From Gammaproteobacteria bacterium 45_16_T64 (GTDB lineage: Bacteria > Pseudomonadota > Gammaproteobacteria > Pseudomonadales > Ketobacteraceae): DNA of 64,000 nucleotides. The notes under the pieces were generated by a model. The model was not told the origin of the DNA, searched no databases, and was given only the letters and a program-made list of their open reading frames with translations. The position numbers and the translations under genes are program-made. Shown here piece by piece: positions 36,257 to 45,332 of the stretch (within the stretch, counting starts at the first letter, position 1; every line of letters starts with the position of its first letter). The stretch spans positions 124,001 through 188,000 of the forward strand of contig MABD01000057.1 in the NCBI GenBank assembly GCA_002162955.1, read 5' to 3'.

Positions 36257-36736
36257 CTATTGCTCTTCCTTTTGCGCATCGACATCCAGTGGCATTTTTT
36301 CGCCTATCTTTGTTGCAAGCGAATCCAATTTTTTACGTTTTGCTGCTTTACCAAAAACATTGTTAAAACGAGAGGTAAAAGAAAGCATGGCTTTATATAG
36401 GTCTCCGCCAGTCCTCGGCAACACATGCAAATGAACGTGAGGTACATGCTGATTTGCATCAGGCCCATCATTTATGAAAAAATTGTGTGCGACACAAGAT
36501 AAACCCACTTCCATCTGAGCTTTCGCAACACGAACAGCCACCTCAAATATATGAGACCTTAGACACTGATCTAACGTCAACACGGACAGATGATGCTTCT
36601 TTGGAATAACGAGTACATGCCCAGGCCTCATCGGGTAAAGGTCCATAAATGCTAAAACAGCGTCATCTTCATAGACCTTGCTGACAGGTACTCGCCCTTC
36701 TATAATTTCACAAAAAATACATGCACACCCCATCAA
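36257..36736 (-). CDS. HIT-family nucleotide hydrolase
   Basis: 159 residues. Cys-x-x-Cys zinc-like start (CIFCEII), MRPGHVLVIPKKHH, and the histidine triad in QHVPHVHLHVLPR. HIT proteins cleave nucleotide phosphoramidates, dinucleoside polyphosphates or adenylated ends. A C-terminal extension after the triad (KAAKRKKLDSL to the end) is longer than in minimal HIT proteins. Followed within two bases by yafJ, so they are translationally linked. Confidence 0.9.
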   Translation of the reverse strand: MMGCACIFCEIIEGRVPVSKVYEDDAVLAFMDLYPMRPGHVLVIPKKHHLSVLTLDQCLRSHIFEVAVRVAKAQMEVGLSCVAHNFFINDGPDANQHVPHVHLHVLPRTGGDLYKAMLSFTSRFNNVFGKAAKRKKLDSLATKIGEKMPLDVDAQKEEQ

Positions 36737-36792
36737 TTGACCCTCGCAAAAATTAAAACTCAGAGTCTACGGGTTATAGTAGCCTGATGCCA

Positions 36793-39171
36793 CTACTCTT
36801 CCGGGGAATCCAATTGGAATTCATCATTTACAAAGGGCTCTTTTTTATCGTCATCCTCTTCTGGTTCGTCTTCTTGCTCGCTCAACATGACATCCAGCTC
36901 ATCAAGTCCATCACCTTCATCCAACCCAATATCTAGCTCGTCAAATTCATCATCAATCTCTATAAATTCATCATCATCCAATTCCATAGGATCTGCATTA
37001 TTGACATAGGCATTATCCTCTTCCTCGGATGGCTGCGGCTCCAACTCCTCAGCAGAAACAGGCTTCTGTTGCTGTATCTGAGTAACAGTTTTATCGTCTA
37101 ACTCGTCATCCACAGAGGCGGTTCGCATAACGGTTGCCTCTTCATCTTCCATTACCGTTGGTGACATCGGCGCAGTAAAACTTCTTTCCAAATCTCTATC
37201 TGTCGCCAGCTGCTTTGCCTTAGCCAACTGCTCTTCAACGGCATGCGTTGATTCTTCCTCACTTTTTGACATCTTTTTATATACAAAAAACCCACCGCCC
37301 AGCAATATAACATTGCTAAGCATAAACATTATTCCGAGCATCATAATATCTAGCTCTTCCGCCACCTCAGGGGCATCTACCACAGACTCCGCAGGCGCTT
37401 CCACCTCAGGCGCTGGAGCAATATTTTCAGATTGCTGCTCCTCAACAACCTCCTCGGGCTCGGCTTTAGGCTCTGGCATCACAACCTCTTCGACAACATC
37501 CTCTATCTGCACATCAATGTCTGCATCATCAAAAAGGGCTTCTTCGTCCGCCATGTCGACTGCTTCCTCGACAGGCTGCTCCTTTTTTTCAGTCGCTGTA
37601 CCAATGCTATATGGGCCTTGTACCAATTCAAATGGCCCACCATTAACGGATTCTCCATTAACTTTTATTAGAATGGAATACGCGCCCTCACCATCAAAGG
37701 TGGGAGATTCCAATATCCAATCTCCACTCTCATCCATCTCAACCTTACTTACCTGCTTACCTCCCAAAGAAGATTTGAGTTGAGCTAAGATTTCCAACTT
37801 ATCAATATTGAGTAGTGCTTTCTTGGGCGTGATCTTAAGTACCTCAGTGGTCTTTTCTCCATCATCACTCAGCACCACCTCTTGCTCTACCGCAAGCACG
37901 TCGGTATGCACCATCATTTGGCGTACGCGCTTACGTTTAAACGTCTTACCATCAACCATTACGGTAAATTCATGCATACCTGCACTAAGTGTCCGGCCTA
38001 ACTTAGCAGAGTAGCGCCCATCGGCTGGAAGAACGGCCTTTCCTTTCTTTGTCCTGGAAAGAGCCCCCTCAAATAACTCACCCGCCTCGGTTTTCTGACT
38101 AAACACAATATCCATTAATCGTAAGAAATCAGGGTCTTTAATGGCCCGACCATCTTCACTGAGATACATTTTCATGGTCGTCCGCTCACCTTCAATCATA
38201 TTATCCGGCAGCCCCCCGACTACAAGACTTAGATCGCTAATGACCGTAACTCGGTTATCTTTACCGACATCAGCAATCAATCGCCACTGGCCAGCCTTGG
38301 GATCCCTAACAGTAATCAAATCATATCGGCTATCGCTAAACCAATTGACCCCTCGGCCTGAGTGCTTCCTGGATAATTTCTTACCGGAAGGATCCTGTAG
38401 CATTGTTTGCGGGCTTCCTTGCTTTCGATAAATCAATGCGGTGAATTCTTGAACTGCAGCATCAATATCAAACACATTGCCTTCTAATGGCACTTGCTCG
38501 GGAACATTCGCCTTATCTGAAGCTTGTACGAAGATGTTAAGCAGCTCATCTGCTGTTTTTGCCAGTGAAAAGCTCCCTCCTGTCTCAACTGCAAGCTTTT
38601 TTAGAAAAGATAGGTCAGCGGCCTTAGATAAAGCTACGCTGTGTATCTTAAATCCTGCTTTTCGAAGCTTTGGGACGACTTCTTTGAATATCCGCTGCTG
38701 TTCTCTTTCGTTTACGGCAGGGCTCTTTGATATATCAACCATCCCATCGGATAAAAGGACCATTGTCCTATCCCATTCAGGATCATCCGTTGTTTGCTTT
38801 AGCGATGCTTTTTCCAGAGCCTCGCCAATATTGGTATAAAGTGCCACGGAATTGATCAATTCTGACCGCTTAATCGCATCTTGACGCCATCCCAACGTCA
38901 CATCCTTATGTGGCACCAGCATGTTCACATATTGACCAAACGTCCAAACACCAAAGCGTGAGTTGTCTTTGGCAAGATTAAGCATTAGCTTCACAGCAGG
39001 AATTCGTAGGTTTTCAGGGTCGGTTTTCTTCATGCTGCCAGAAATATCGATAACAACACGCATATCTGTCTTTTTGGAAGGCTCAGCACACACGCCCCCT
39101 CCGGCCAACAGAAGAGACAGGAGTAAGCCAACGAAGAGAAAAAAACGATTTGACGCCCAACCAATAGCCAT
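36793..39171 (-). CDS. Membrane-anchored VWA protein with acidic cytoplasmic tail
   Basis: About 792 residues from the ATG at 39171 (AGGT upstream). A signal peptide ends near GGGVCA, then a von Willebrand A domain with an intact metal site (VVIDISGSMKKTDP, TMVLLSDGMVD). The middle (about 240-560) is beta-rich, with Ig-like strands. A transmembrane helix at about 612-635 (LGIMFMLSNVILLGGGFFVYK) puts the last 155 residues in the cytoplasm; this tail is dominated by Asp and Glu. No enzyme motifs. The VWA domain would face the periplasm. It belongs to the minus-strand series from ycgN down to PilZ. Confidence 0.82.
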   Translation of the reverse strand: MAIGWASNRFFLFVGLLLSLLLAGGGVCAEPSKKTDMRVVIDISGSMKKTDPENLRIPAVKLMLNLAKDNSRFGVWTFGQYVNMLVPHKDVTLGWRQDAIKRSELINSVALYTNIGEALEKASLKQTTDDPEWDRTMVLLSDGMVDISKSPAVNEREQQRIFKEVVPKLRKAGFKIHSVALSKAADLSFLKKLAVETGGSFSLAKTADELLNIFVQASDKANVPEQVPLEGNVFDIDAAVQEFTALIYRKQGSPQTMLQDPSGKKLSRKHSGRGVNWFSDSRYDLITVRDPKAGQWRLIADVGKDNRVTVISDLSLVVGGLPDNMIEGERTTMKMYLSEDGRAIKDPDFLRLMDIVFSQKTEAGELFEGALSRTKKGKAVLPADGRYSAKLGRTLSAGMHEFTVMVDGKTFKRKRVRQMMVHTDVLAVEQEVVLSDDGEKTTEVLKITPKKALLNIDKLEILAQLKSSLGGKQVSKVEMDESGDWILESPTFDGEGAYSILIKVNGESVNGGPFELVQGPYSIGTATEKKEQPVEEAVDMADEEALFDDADIDVQIEDVVEEVVMPEPKAEPEEVVEEQQSENIAPAPEVEAPAESVVDAPEVAEELDIMMLGIMFMLSNVILLGGGFFVYKKMSKSEEESTHAVEEQLAKAKQLATDRDLERSFTAPMSPTVMEDEEATVMRTASVDDELDDKTVTQIQQQKPVSAEELEPQPSEEEDNAYVNNADPMELDDDEFIEIDDEFDELDIGLDEGDGLDELDVMLSEQEDEPEEDDDKKEPFVNDEFQLDSPEE

Positions 39172-39289
39172 AAATACCTGCAAGAACGTGTGTTTATCTA
39201 ACCATTCTTCTATATTTATAGCAGATTTAGCTCTTGTTTCCTCATTTCAACACAGAAAACTCAGGTAACCGCTTGATCTGCAACCATAC

Positions 39290-39622
39290 CTAAGGTTTTT
39301 TCTTGCTTACAAAGTGCTCCGCACACAACATCAACACGACGACCATAAGAGATAACGAAAGAGGGAAAAATGCCCTATACATCGCCGTATCCTGCTGCAA
39401 CGTCGCATCAAAAATACCTACAAACAACGCTGGCGCAAGCCTCTCTGCATCGACGCTAACGGTCCAAGGGGTAAGCAGTAGTGCAAGCACCAAGCCTACG
39501 GTTACTTTTTTTACAACCCTGAAGCCCAGCAAGACCAGAACTCTCCAGATCACTGCCACAAAACCAATAGCAGCTAATGAATAGACCACCCAAGCAACCA
39601 AATATTCAGTATCTGTTAACAT
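39290..39622 (-). CDS. Small hypothetical membrane protein
   Basis: 110 residues with three hydrophobic helices (about 8-33, 38-55, 86-102) and a short periplasmic or cytoplasmic loop (SVDAERLAPALFVGIFDATLQQD). Basic C-terminus VSKKKP. No family recognised. It starts six bases after the ycgN stop and lies upstream of the VWA protein, so it is likely a small component of the same transcription unit. Confidence 0.68.
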   Translation of the reverse strand: MLTDTEYLVAWVVYSLAAIGFVAVIWRVLVLLGFRVVKKVTVGLVLALLLTPWTVSVDAERLAPALFVGIFDATLQQDTAMYRAFFPLSLSLMVVVLMLCAEHFVSKKKP

Positions 39623-39628
39623 AACGAC

Positions 39629-40069
39629 CTATCTTTCCACCCAATGAATAATATGCTCTTCCCAGTCATCTTCGTTTACTTGATTATCTGGGATTACTCG
39701 ACCTTGTATAGACGCTCCTGCCTCAAATACGCTTTCTCTACGGCCGGATATTAGTGGATGCCAGTCTGCCAACTTTCGACCTTCTGCAAGGCGACGGTAC
39801 GCGCAGCTTCGAGGTAACCAGTGGAATTCAGGAATATCTTTAAGCTCGAGCTTAACACAGTCGGGAACCCGTACGCTGCGATTCGGATAATCCGTGCAGC
39901 TACAATTAGACTGATCTAAAAGGTGGCAAACCAATTGGGTATAAAACACCTCACCAGTATCTTCATCCTCTAGCTTTTGTAAGCAACAAAGAGCACAGCC
40001 ATCGCACAAAGACTCCCATTCTTGAGGAGACATTTGCTCTAACGATTTATGTTCCCAGAAAGCATCCAC
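39629..40069 (-). CDS. ycgN: YcgN-family cysteine-cluster protein
   Basis: 146 residues, UPF0260. The cysteine cluster is visible: [13 protein letters not shown] near the N-terminus, [15 protein letters not shown] and VPDCVKLEL, then [22 protein letters not shown]. Likely metal or Fe-S binding. GTG start at 40069, four bases after the ycgL stop; ycgL-ycgN adjacency is a common gamma-proteobacterial arrangement. Confidence 0.9.
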   Translation of the reverse strand: MDAFWEHKSLEQMSPQEWESLCDGCALCCLQKLEDEDTGEVFYTQLVCHLLDQSNCSCTDYPNRSVRVPDCVKLELKDIPEFHWLPRSCAYRRLAEGRKLADWHPLISGRRESVFEAGASIQGRVIPDNQVNEDDWEEHIIHWVER

Positions 40070-40072
40070 GAT

Positions 40073-40345
40073 CTAGTTATCCGGCTTATAAAGGTCCAGC
40101 AGGTACTCTTCCTTTGCGGGTGGCAATTGCAAATAAAACCCCTTTTCAGATAGCTCCTTCATTACCTTCTCCACATCCGCTGACACAAGGGGCTTTTCTT
40201 TTCGCAATAGCAAATCCATGGCATGCTTTGGTACTCCGAATTTTTCAAGCAACAATTCAGGAACACCCTCCATTTGCGTTGATTTGGGCACATATAGATA
40301 CATCCCCTCTTTTTTGGGACTCTTGTATACCGAACACATAATCAT
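40073..40345 (-). CDS. ycgL: YcgL-domain protein
   Basis: 90 residues. The YcgL pattern is clear: CSVYKSPKKEGMYLYV, FGVPKHAMDLLL and KEEYLLDLY near the C-terminus. Starts at the ATG at 40345 with AGGT upstream; a second ATG is two codons on. It sits 27 bases after rnd and just before ycgN, the usual order. Function not well established. Confidence 0.9.
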   Translation of the reverse strand: MIMCSVYKSPKKEGMYLYVPKSTQMEGVPELLLEKFGVPKHAMDLLLRKEKPLVSADVEKVMKELSEKGFYLQLPPAKEEYLLDLYKPDN

Positions 40346-40371
40346 ACCAATACCTACTTAAATCTATATGC

Positions 40372-41523
40372 CTATGAGCTTGTCAGCTCGTCACTTGCTA
40401 CACTATCGAAAACACGATCTAACGCATTTACAAGAGCACTCTGCCGCCAACCTTGCAGTTCTTTCGGCAGGGCTTTGTTTTCTAACTTCGCTTTTGCATA
40501 CCGCTCCAAAAGCTTGCGGCTGGCTATACGCTCCATAGGTAAATCTAAGGCCGCGGATCTTTCCTCGACGACATCCTTTAGCTTTTTTGCCAACGCTTTA
40601 TGGCTTCGCGAAAACGGTTTTTTTATCGCTGCTGGCCATTCCTCTGGTTTCAGGGCTACGGCCTTCGCAACTAGAGGCAACAGATCATCGCTAAACCGCT
40701 TTACTTGTCCAGGCGACATATTTTCACAGCCCCCTAAAGAGCGAATATCCTTTGGTAATCGTTCTGCTATTTCATAAAGAGAAGCATCTTTTAGCACATG
40801 ACCCTTTGGCCTATTTTTTTCTATCGCCGTTCGGTCTCGCCATGCAGCAATTTCACGCAACGCAGCAAGTTGTTTTGGCCTGAGCTTCCAAGCATTTCCT
40901 ATGGACTTATATATGTTGTCAAAGTCTATGCTTGCAGAGTATTTATCTATGAGCAAACCACACTCCTCATGCACCCATTCAGCCCTGCTCTGCTCCCGCA
41001 ACCTTTCGACCAGTAATCGATATACTGGTAGCAGGTAGGCAACATCAAGTGCAGCATACTTTAATTGGCCGACAGTAAGCGGTCTCTGCAACCAATTAGA
41101 GCGCGTTTCATCTTTAGGAATATCTATATCCATTAGGAGAGAAAGCAGCTTCTGTAAGCTTGGCTGCCTATCAATATTCAAAAAAGCAGCGGCAATTTGA
41201 GTGTCGAATACCTTCGTAGGCACATCTTTCCAAAGCGTCTTAAATACCTCTAAGTCTTCGGAACAGGAGTGCAATATAATAGCCTCTAAATCATCCCGGT
41301 ATAACAATTCGCGTAATGGCTCAAGCGAACTCACAGACAAGGGGTCTATCAAGTAAATCCCTTTTTCTGATGAAATCTGGATCAGTCCCACCTTTGGGTA
41401 ATAGGTATCTGTTCGCATGAACTCGGTATCTATTCCAAGCAGCGACTCCTTTTCAAGAACCACAACCATTTGAGTCAACAAACTATCAGAATCGACCCAT
41501 GTATATTCAAGATCTGTAATCAT
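40372..41523 (-). CDS. rnd: Ribonuclease D
   Basis: 3'-5' exoribonuclease that trims tRNA precursors. 383 residues from the ATG at 41523 (E. coli 375). DEDDy catalytic residues: D32 and E34 in LGIDTEFMRT, the Asp of SCSEDLEVF, and Tyr/Asp in LKYAALDVAYLLPVY. An HRDC domain follows (LRPKQLAALREIAAWRDRTAIEKNRPK). A TTG start at 41568 overlapping the recR stop is also possible. Follows recR directly. Confidence 0.93.
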   Translation of the reverse strand: MITDLEYTWVDSDSLLTQMVVVLEKESLLGIDTEFMRTDTYYPKVGLIQISSEKGIYLIDPLSVSSLEPLRELLYRDDLEAIILHSCSEDLEVFKTLWKDVPTKVFDTQIAAAFLNIDRQPSLQKLLSLLMDIDIPKDETRSNWLQRPLTVGQLKYAALDVAYLLPVYRLLVERLREQSRAEWVHEECGLLIDKYSASIDFDNIYKSIGNAWKLRPKQLAALREIAAWRDRTAIEKNRPKGHVLKDASLYEIAERLPKDIRSLGGCENMSPGQVKRFSDDLLPLVAKAVALKPEEWPAAIKKPFSRSHKALAKKLKDVVEERSAALDLPMERIASRKLLERYAKAKLENKALPKELQGWRQSALVNALDRVFDSVASDELTSS

Positions 41524-41564
41524 AGGGGTATTACCTAAAACTGCGGTATTCACAGGTGAAATTT

Positions 41565-42164
41565 TCAATCTACTGTTCGGCGGCTAGAAAAGGCTAAGTG
41601 TAAGGTATTACTATCTACAAACTCCAGCTCGCCCCCCATTGGCACTCCATGAGCAATACGGCTGGCTTTTACTTTGTGCGCCAACGCCAGGTCAGCAATG
41701 TAATGTGCTGTCGCTTCCCCTTCAACGGTTGTTCCCGTCGCAAGAATCAACTCAACCACCTCGCCTGTCGCTAAACGCGACTTCAAGATCTCCAGCCCCA
41801 ACTCATCAGGACCAATGCCATCAATTGGAGAGAGGTGACCCATTAATACAAAATATAACCCCCTGAATGTACCTGACATTTCTATAGCGAGCAGGTCTGC
41901 AGGGTTTTCAACAACACACATTATAGAACGGTCTCTAATCTCACTCTTGCAGATTGTACAAAGTGAATCTTCAGAAAAAATCCTGCATTGCTGACAGTGC
42001 TGTATATTTTCAACTGCAGACACCAAGTTTGCGGCAATTTTCATTGCACCAGCTTTATCACGTTCAAGCAAATGCAACGCCATCCTTTGAGCGGATTTCG
42101 GACCCACTCCAGGCAGCGCAGTTAACGATTGGATAAGTTGTTCTAATAAGGGGCTAAATATCAT
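41565..42164 (-). CDS. recR: Recombination mediator protein RecR
   Basis: 199 residues. Helix-hairpin-helix [15 protein letters not shown] at the N-terminus, zinc finger [16 protein letters not shown], and Toprim domain with [21 protein letters not shown]-type strand and [16 protein letters not shown]. It acts with RecO and RecF to load RecA at gaps. Three bases after ybaB and overlapping or closely followed by rnd; part of the classic dnaX-ybaB-recR unit. Confidence 0.96.
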   Translation of the reverse strand: MIFSPLLEQLIQSLTALPGVGPKSAQRMALHLLERDKAGAMKIAANLVSAVENIQHCQQCRIFSEDSLCTICKSEIRDRSIMCVVENPADLLAIEMSGTFRGLYFVLMGHLSPIDGIGPDELGLEILKSRLATGEVVELILATGTTVEGEATAHYIADLALAHKVKASRIAHGVPMGGELEFVDSNTLHLAFSSRRTVD

Positions 42165-42166
42165 CG

Positions 42167-42490
42167 CTAAAACGGCATTTTAAATCCGTCCGGCAAACCA
42201 AAGCCGGCAGACATTGAACTCATTTTGTCCTTGTGATGCTCTTCTACTTTCCTAACGGCATCATTAACGGCTGCCGCCACAAGGTCCTCTACTACTTCTT
42301 TATCTTCTTTCATCAGCGAGTCATCAATACACACTTTCTTTACGTCATGCCGACCGTTCATGACGATGCTCACCATTCCAGCGCCAGACTCTCCAGTAAC
42401 CTCAGCAGTCGCAAGCCCTTCTTGTACCTGCTGCATCTGCTCTTGAACTTTTTGCGCCTGCTTCATCAAGTCGCCTAATTGCTCTTTCAT
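42167..42490 (-). CDS. ybaB: YbaB/EbfC nucleoid-associated protein
   Basis: 107 residues. [23 protein letters not shown] at the N-terminus, [25 protein letters not shown] in the middle, and [18 protein letters not shown] at the end, all characteristic. It forms dimers that bind DNA broadly. Lies 15 bases after dnaX and three bases before recR. Confidence 0.95.
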   Translation of the reverse strand: MKEQLGDLMKQAQKVQEQMQQVQEGLATAEVTGESGAGMVSIVMNGRHDVKKVCIDDSLMKEDKEVVEDLVAAAVNDAVRKVEEHHKDKMSSMSAGFGLPDGFKMPF

Positions 42491-42504
42491 ATCATCTACC
42501 TCTT

Positions 42505-44418
42505 TTAATCAAGTGGTTTAATGGAATCTTTGTCCAAAATCCCATTAAACACCTCGAACAAATATGTTACAAACGGATCACTTCTTAGTGAAGCCTCCGC
42601 ATTCTCTAACCGCTTAGATCTCCGCTTAGCCGCAAGGGTATCTGGCGTATCACGTGACGGCACCTTTATCTCTAAGCTTAACGCAATTGAACTGCCTTTA
42701 TTGGATGCTATTGCCTTTTCCAGCACATCCAAATGATGGCTCTTGTACAAAGACTCATGCCTGGGACCCAAGGCCAATACCCATTGATTCCCCTCTGACG
42801 ACTCCAGACTACAATTTCTTGCAAAGTTCAGGACACTACCATTAAGTTCCAATGACATTAGCAAATCAGCCCATATATCATCATATGGCCTATCCATCAC
42901 TTTTTGAGGCACCACCACTGGCGTCTGGTTAGCCAAGCTAGTTTGCGATTCTACCGGTACACCTTTGCTAGGCGACTCAACCACGACATCATTCTTTTTC
43001 TGACCCTTTTCAAATGACAATACATTTGATGGTCGCTGCTCAGGCTGTACTTCTGGAGAAACTATTGGTACTGCCGCAGAAACCGCCGTTTGTGCCGCAC
43101 CACGAGAAAGTGTCGATGGTGCCCCATCGAGAGCAGCTCTAGCTTGCTGAAGCCTGTTGGACGACTGCGGTGACGTCGCCTGAGAAACCGCCGGAGGCAA
43201 TGCAGCCACTGGCGTATTGGTGCCCATATTGCTGATGCCCGTCGCCGAACTCGTGGGAACGCCTCCTCCACCAACACCATTAGGCGATGCCTTTCTTGCC
43301 ATACCACCCTGCGTATTCGTAGGTGGCAATATACCCTCAGGCCGAAACAGCAATATCCGCAGTAAAATCATTTCAAAGCCACTGCGAGGGTCTGGAGCCA
43401 ATGGCAAATCCTTACGCCCGAGCAATGCTGTCTGGTAATATAACTGCACATCTTCAGCAGCTATCTGGGATGCAATGGAAAGTATTTTTTCCCGATCACC
43501 ACTACTATTATCAACCGCATCGGGAGCAACTTGGGCCACTGCAATCTGGTGCAGACCTGCAATCAAATCCGCCAATACGGCAGAATAATCAGGTGACTGC
43601 TCGGATAATACATCAATCGCAGCCAGTAAATTAGGCCCACTTCCCTGAAGGATCGCGTCTAACAGTTGAAATGTATACGCCCTATCGATCGAACCGAGCA
43701 TTGCCAACACATCACTTTCTAGCACTTTGCCATTGCCAAAAGCAATGGCTTGGTCAGTCAAGCTCATAGCATCACGCATACTGCCATCGGCCGCGCGACC
43801 CACTGCCCACAAAGCAGGCTCTTCAAAAGCAACCATTTCTTCCGCAAGCACGTGTTGTAAATGGCCCACTATTTTATCAGGAGTCATAGCCTTTAAGCTA
43901 AATTGCAGGCATCGTGAGAGTATAGTAATGGGAAGCTTCTGTGGATCAGTCGTTGCCAGCAAAAACTTTACGTGCGGCGGCGGTTCTTCAAGGGTTTTTA
44001 GTAACGCATTAAAACTATGGCCTGAGAGCATATGAACTTCATCTATCAGGTATACCTTGTAACGCCCTCTTGTTGGCGCATACTGGACGTTTTCAAGCAG
44101 CTCACGAGTATCTTCAACTTTTGTCCTAGACGCCGCATCAACCTCAATTAGATCAATAAATCGTCCTTCGTTGATTTCTGTACAAGCCCCGCATGTACCA
44201 CAGGGCTCAGAGCTAACACCTGTATCGCAATTCAACGATTTAGCCAATATCCTAGCTATGGTCGTCTTCCCCACTCCACGGGTGCCCGTAAACAAATAGG
44301 CATGGTGCAACCGCCCATGATCCAACGCGTTAATCAGCGCCTTCAACACATGGGTCTGCCCAACCATTTCACGAAATGTTTTAGGGCGCCACTTTCTCGC
44401 AAGTACCTGATAACTCAT
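42505..44418 (-). CDS. dnaX: DNA polymerase III subunit gamma/tau
   Basis: Clamp-loader ATPase, 637 residues (E. coli tau 643). [23 protein letters not shown], Walker [10 protein letters not shown], zinc-binding [29 protein letters not shown] (Walker B), [16 protein letters not shown] (sensor 1). A proline/alanine/serine-rich linker then precedes the C-terminal tau-type domain that contacts polymerase ([16 protein letters not shown] onward). CAG AAA AAG at about codons 473-475 is followed, one base back, by GAA TGA, a candidate -1 frameshift that would yield a gamma-like product of 476 residues. Confidence 0.96.
   Translation of the reverse strand: MSYQVLARKWRPKTFREMVGQTHVLKALINALDHGRLHHAYLFTGTRGVGKTTIARILAKSLNCDTGVSSEPCGTCGACTEINEGRFIDLIEVDAASRTKVEDTRELLENVQYAPTRGRYKVYLIDEVHMLSGHSFNALLKTLEEPPPHVKFLLATTDPQKLPITILSRCLQFSLKAMTPDKIVGHLQHVLAEEMVAFEEPALWAVGRAADGSMRDAMSLTDQAIAFGNGKVLESDVLAMLGSIDRAYTFQLLDAILQGSGPNLLAAIDVLSEQSPDYSAVLADLIAGLHQIAVAQVAPDAVDNSSGDREKILSIASQIAAEDVQLYYQTALLGRKDLPLAPDPRSGFEMILLRILLFRPEGILPPTNTQGGMARKASPNGVGGGGVPTSSATGISNMGTNTPVAALPPAVSQATSPQSSNRLQQARAALDGAPSTLSRGAAQTAVSAAVPIVSPEVQPEQRPSNVLSFEKGQKKNDVVVESPSKGVPVESQTSLANQTPVVVPQKVMDRPYDDIWADLLMSLELNGSVLNFARNCSLESSEGNQWVLALGPRHESLYKSHHLDVLEKAIASNKGSSIALSLEIKVPSRDTPDTLAAKRRSKRLENAEASLRSDPFVTYLFEVFNGILDKDSIKPLD
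42989..43002 (-). promoter_or_regulatory. Candidate programmed -1 frameshift site in dnaX
   Basis: On the minus strand the message reads CAG AAA AAG AAT GAT. After a -1 slip at the last lysine codon the next codons are GAA then TGA, so the protein would end Lys-Lys-Glu, exactly how the E. coli gamma subunit ends. A purine-rich AAAAGGG lies a few bases upstream, like the internal stimulatory Shine-Dalgarno in E. coli. The heptamer is G AAA AAG instead of A AAA AAG, which should slip less well. Confidence 0.4.
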
Positions 44419-44550
44419 GAATTGATATTCGCTTATATGATGGTTTGTCGCAATGACTCAGAAGGTACAAGGGTAAAGGACATTACACGAATGCGCTATA
44501 ATTTTATTTACACTGGGGAGGTCTAAGCAGAAAGGGGAAAAGGAAGAAAT

Positions 44551-44664
44551 TGGAGGCGACCCTACAAGCCACACCCCGGCACACGATTCACTTGTTACCG
44601 TTGCTCCCTTCCGGGCCTGGCGGAGTTCACGAGCTATCGTTGCGGGGGGACCAATAGGGCCACC
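44551..44664 (-). ncRNA. ffs: 4.5S RNA (bacterial small signal recognition particle RNA)
   Basis: On the minus strand the core CAGGCCCGGAAGGGAGCAAC matches the conserved SRP apical loop and internal loops (GGAA tetraloop context and the A-G-C-A side). Flanking arms GGTCCCCCCGCAACGATAGC and GTGTGCCGGGGTGTGGCT pair as in other gammaproteobacterial 4.5S RNAs, and the ends GGCCCTA / TAGGGTC close the stem. Length about 110 bases. Lies 132 bases upstream of dnaX, its common position in Pseudomonas-type genomes. Exact ends are estimated. Confidence 0.93.
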
Positions 44665-44828
44665 ATAACACTTGCTGCCTTAAGCAAGGAGAGCGATTAT
44701 TCACGAAATCTCAAATTAATTCAAGACCATAGAGCAACTGTTTTAAAAAAATAAAGAATATTTGCACTATTAGGTCAACTACCCTACCTTAATTCTCTTT
44801 GTAAACTGTTAATAACTAAGATGCTCTT

Positions 44829-45296
44829 ATGAAAAGAACCCTGTTCACCATCATTTTGACCATTACCCTTTGCATTGCCTTTTCTTCACCTTCACATGCC
44901 GCTAGCCGTTGGCGCCTAGGTTCAATGGAAGGTAAATCAGTCGCTATCACCCCAAACCACGGCATCGCATTAACGGTAATCAAACCCAAAAATGGGATTT
45001 GGGGGCACTTCATAATCCCCCTTACACCCGAACAAACAGAAAAGCTAAAGAAATACCGAATAAACCCTCACTTCTCTTTTGTACCTGCGTATATAACCAT
45101 CGACAAAATTGAGCGCCGAAGCACGGGGAAGGTAAATGAGTATGAACACTTCATCAGCGTCGAAGTCGATCAGAGACAATGGGCGGGGCTTAAAAAAGGC
45201 TCTACACTGATCATAGAGCTGCCTGACGGCACAATACTAAAGGAAAACCTCAGAGGTTCAATGACTGTCATGAAAAAGGTAGAAAGGCGCCTGTAG
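44829..45296 (+). CDS. Hypothetical exported protein
   Basis: 155 residues with an N-terminal signal peptide (KR n-region, long hydrophobic core, cleavage near SHAAS). The mature part is beta-rich and basic: GSMEGKSVAITPNHGIAL, a strand-turn block WGHFIIPLTPEQTEKLKKY, and ISVEVDQRQWAGLKKGSTLIIELPDGTI. The last segment looks like a small beta-barrel that reads like a measure of a residue being allowed in or out of a bulk phase, but no family is recognised. Monocistronic, divergent from the 4.5S RNA gene. Confidence 0.65.
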   Translation: MKRTLFTIILTITLCIAFSSPSHAASRWRLGSMEGKSVAITPNHGIALTVIKPKNGIWGHFIIPLTPEQTEKLKKYRINPHFSFVPAYITIDKIERRSTGKVNEYEHFISVEVDQRQWAGLKKGSTLIIELPDGTILKENLRGSMTVMKKVERRL

Positions 45297-45332
45297 CCTC
45301 CCTACCCTCTTCATGACTTATGCATAAAAACA

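Noticed and set aside
37313-37783. 156-codon Ser/Thr-rich plus-strand frame inside the VWA gene
   Set aside because: It is the reverse-strand shadow of the acidic, Glu/Asp-rich coding sequence, a common artefact.
36793-39183. Upstream TTG/ATG starts of the VWA gene
   Set aside because: The longer start lacks a ribosome site; the ATG at 39171 has AGGT in place.
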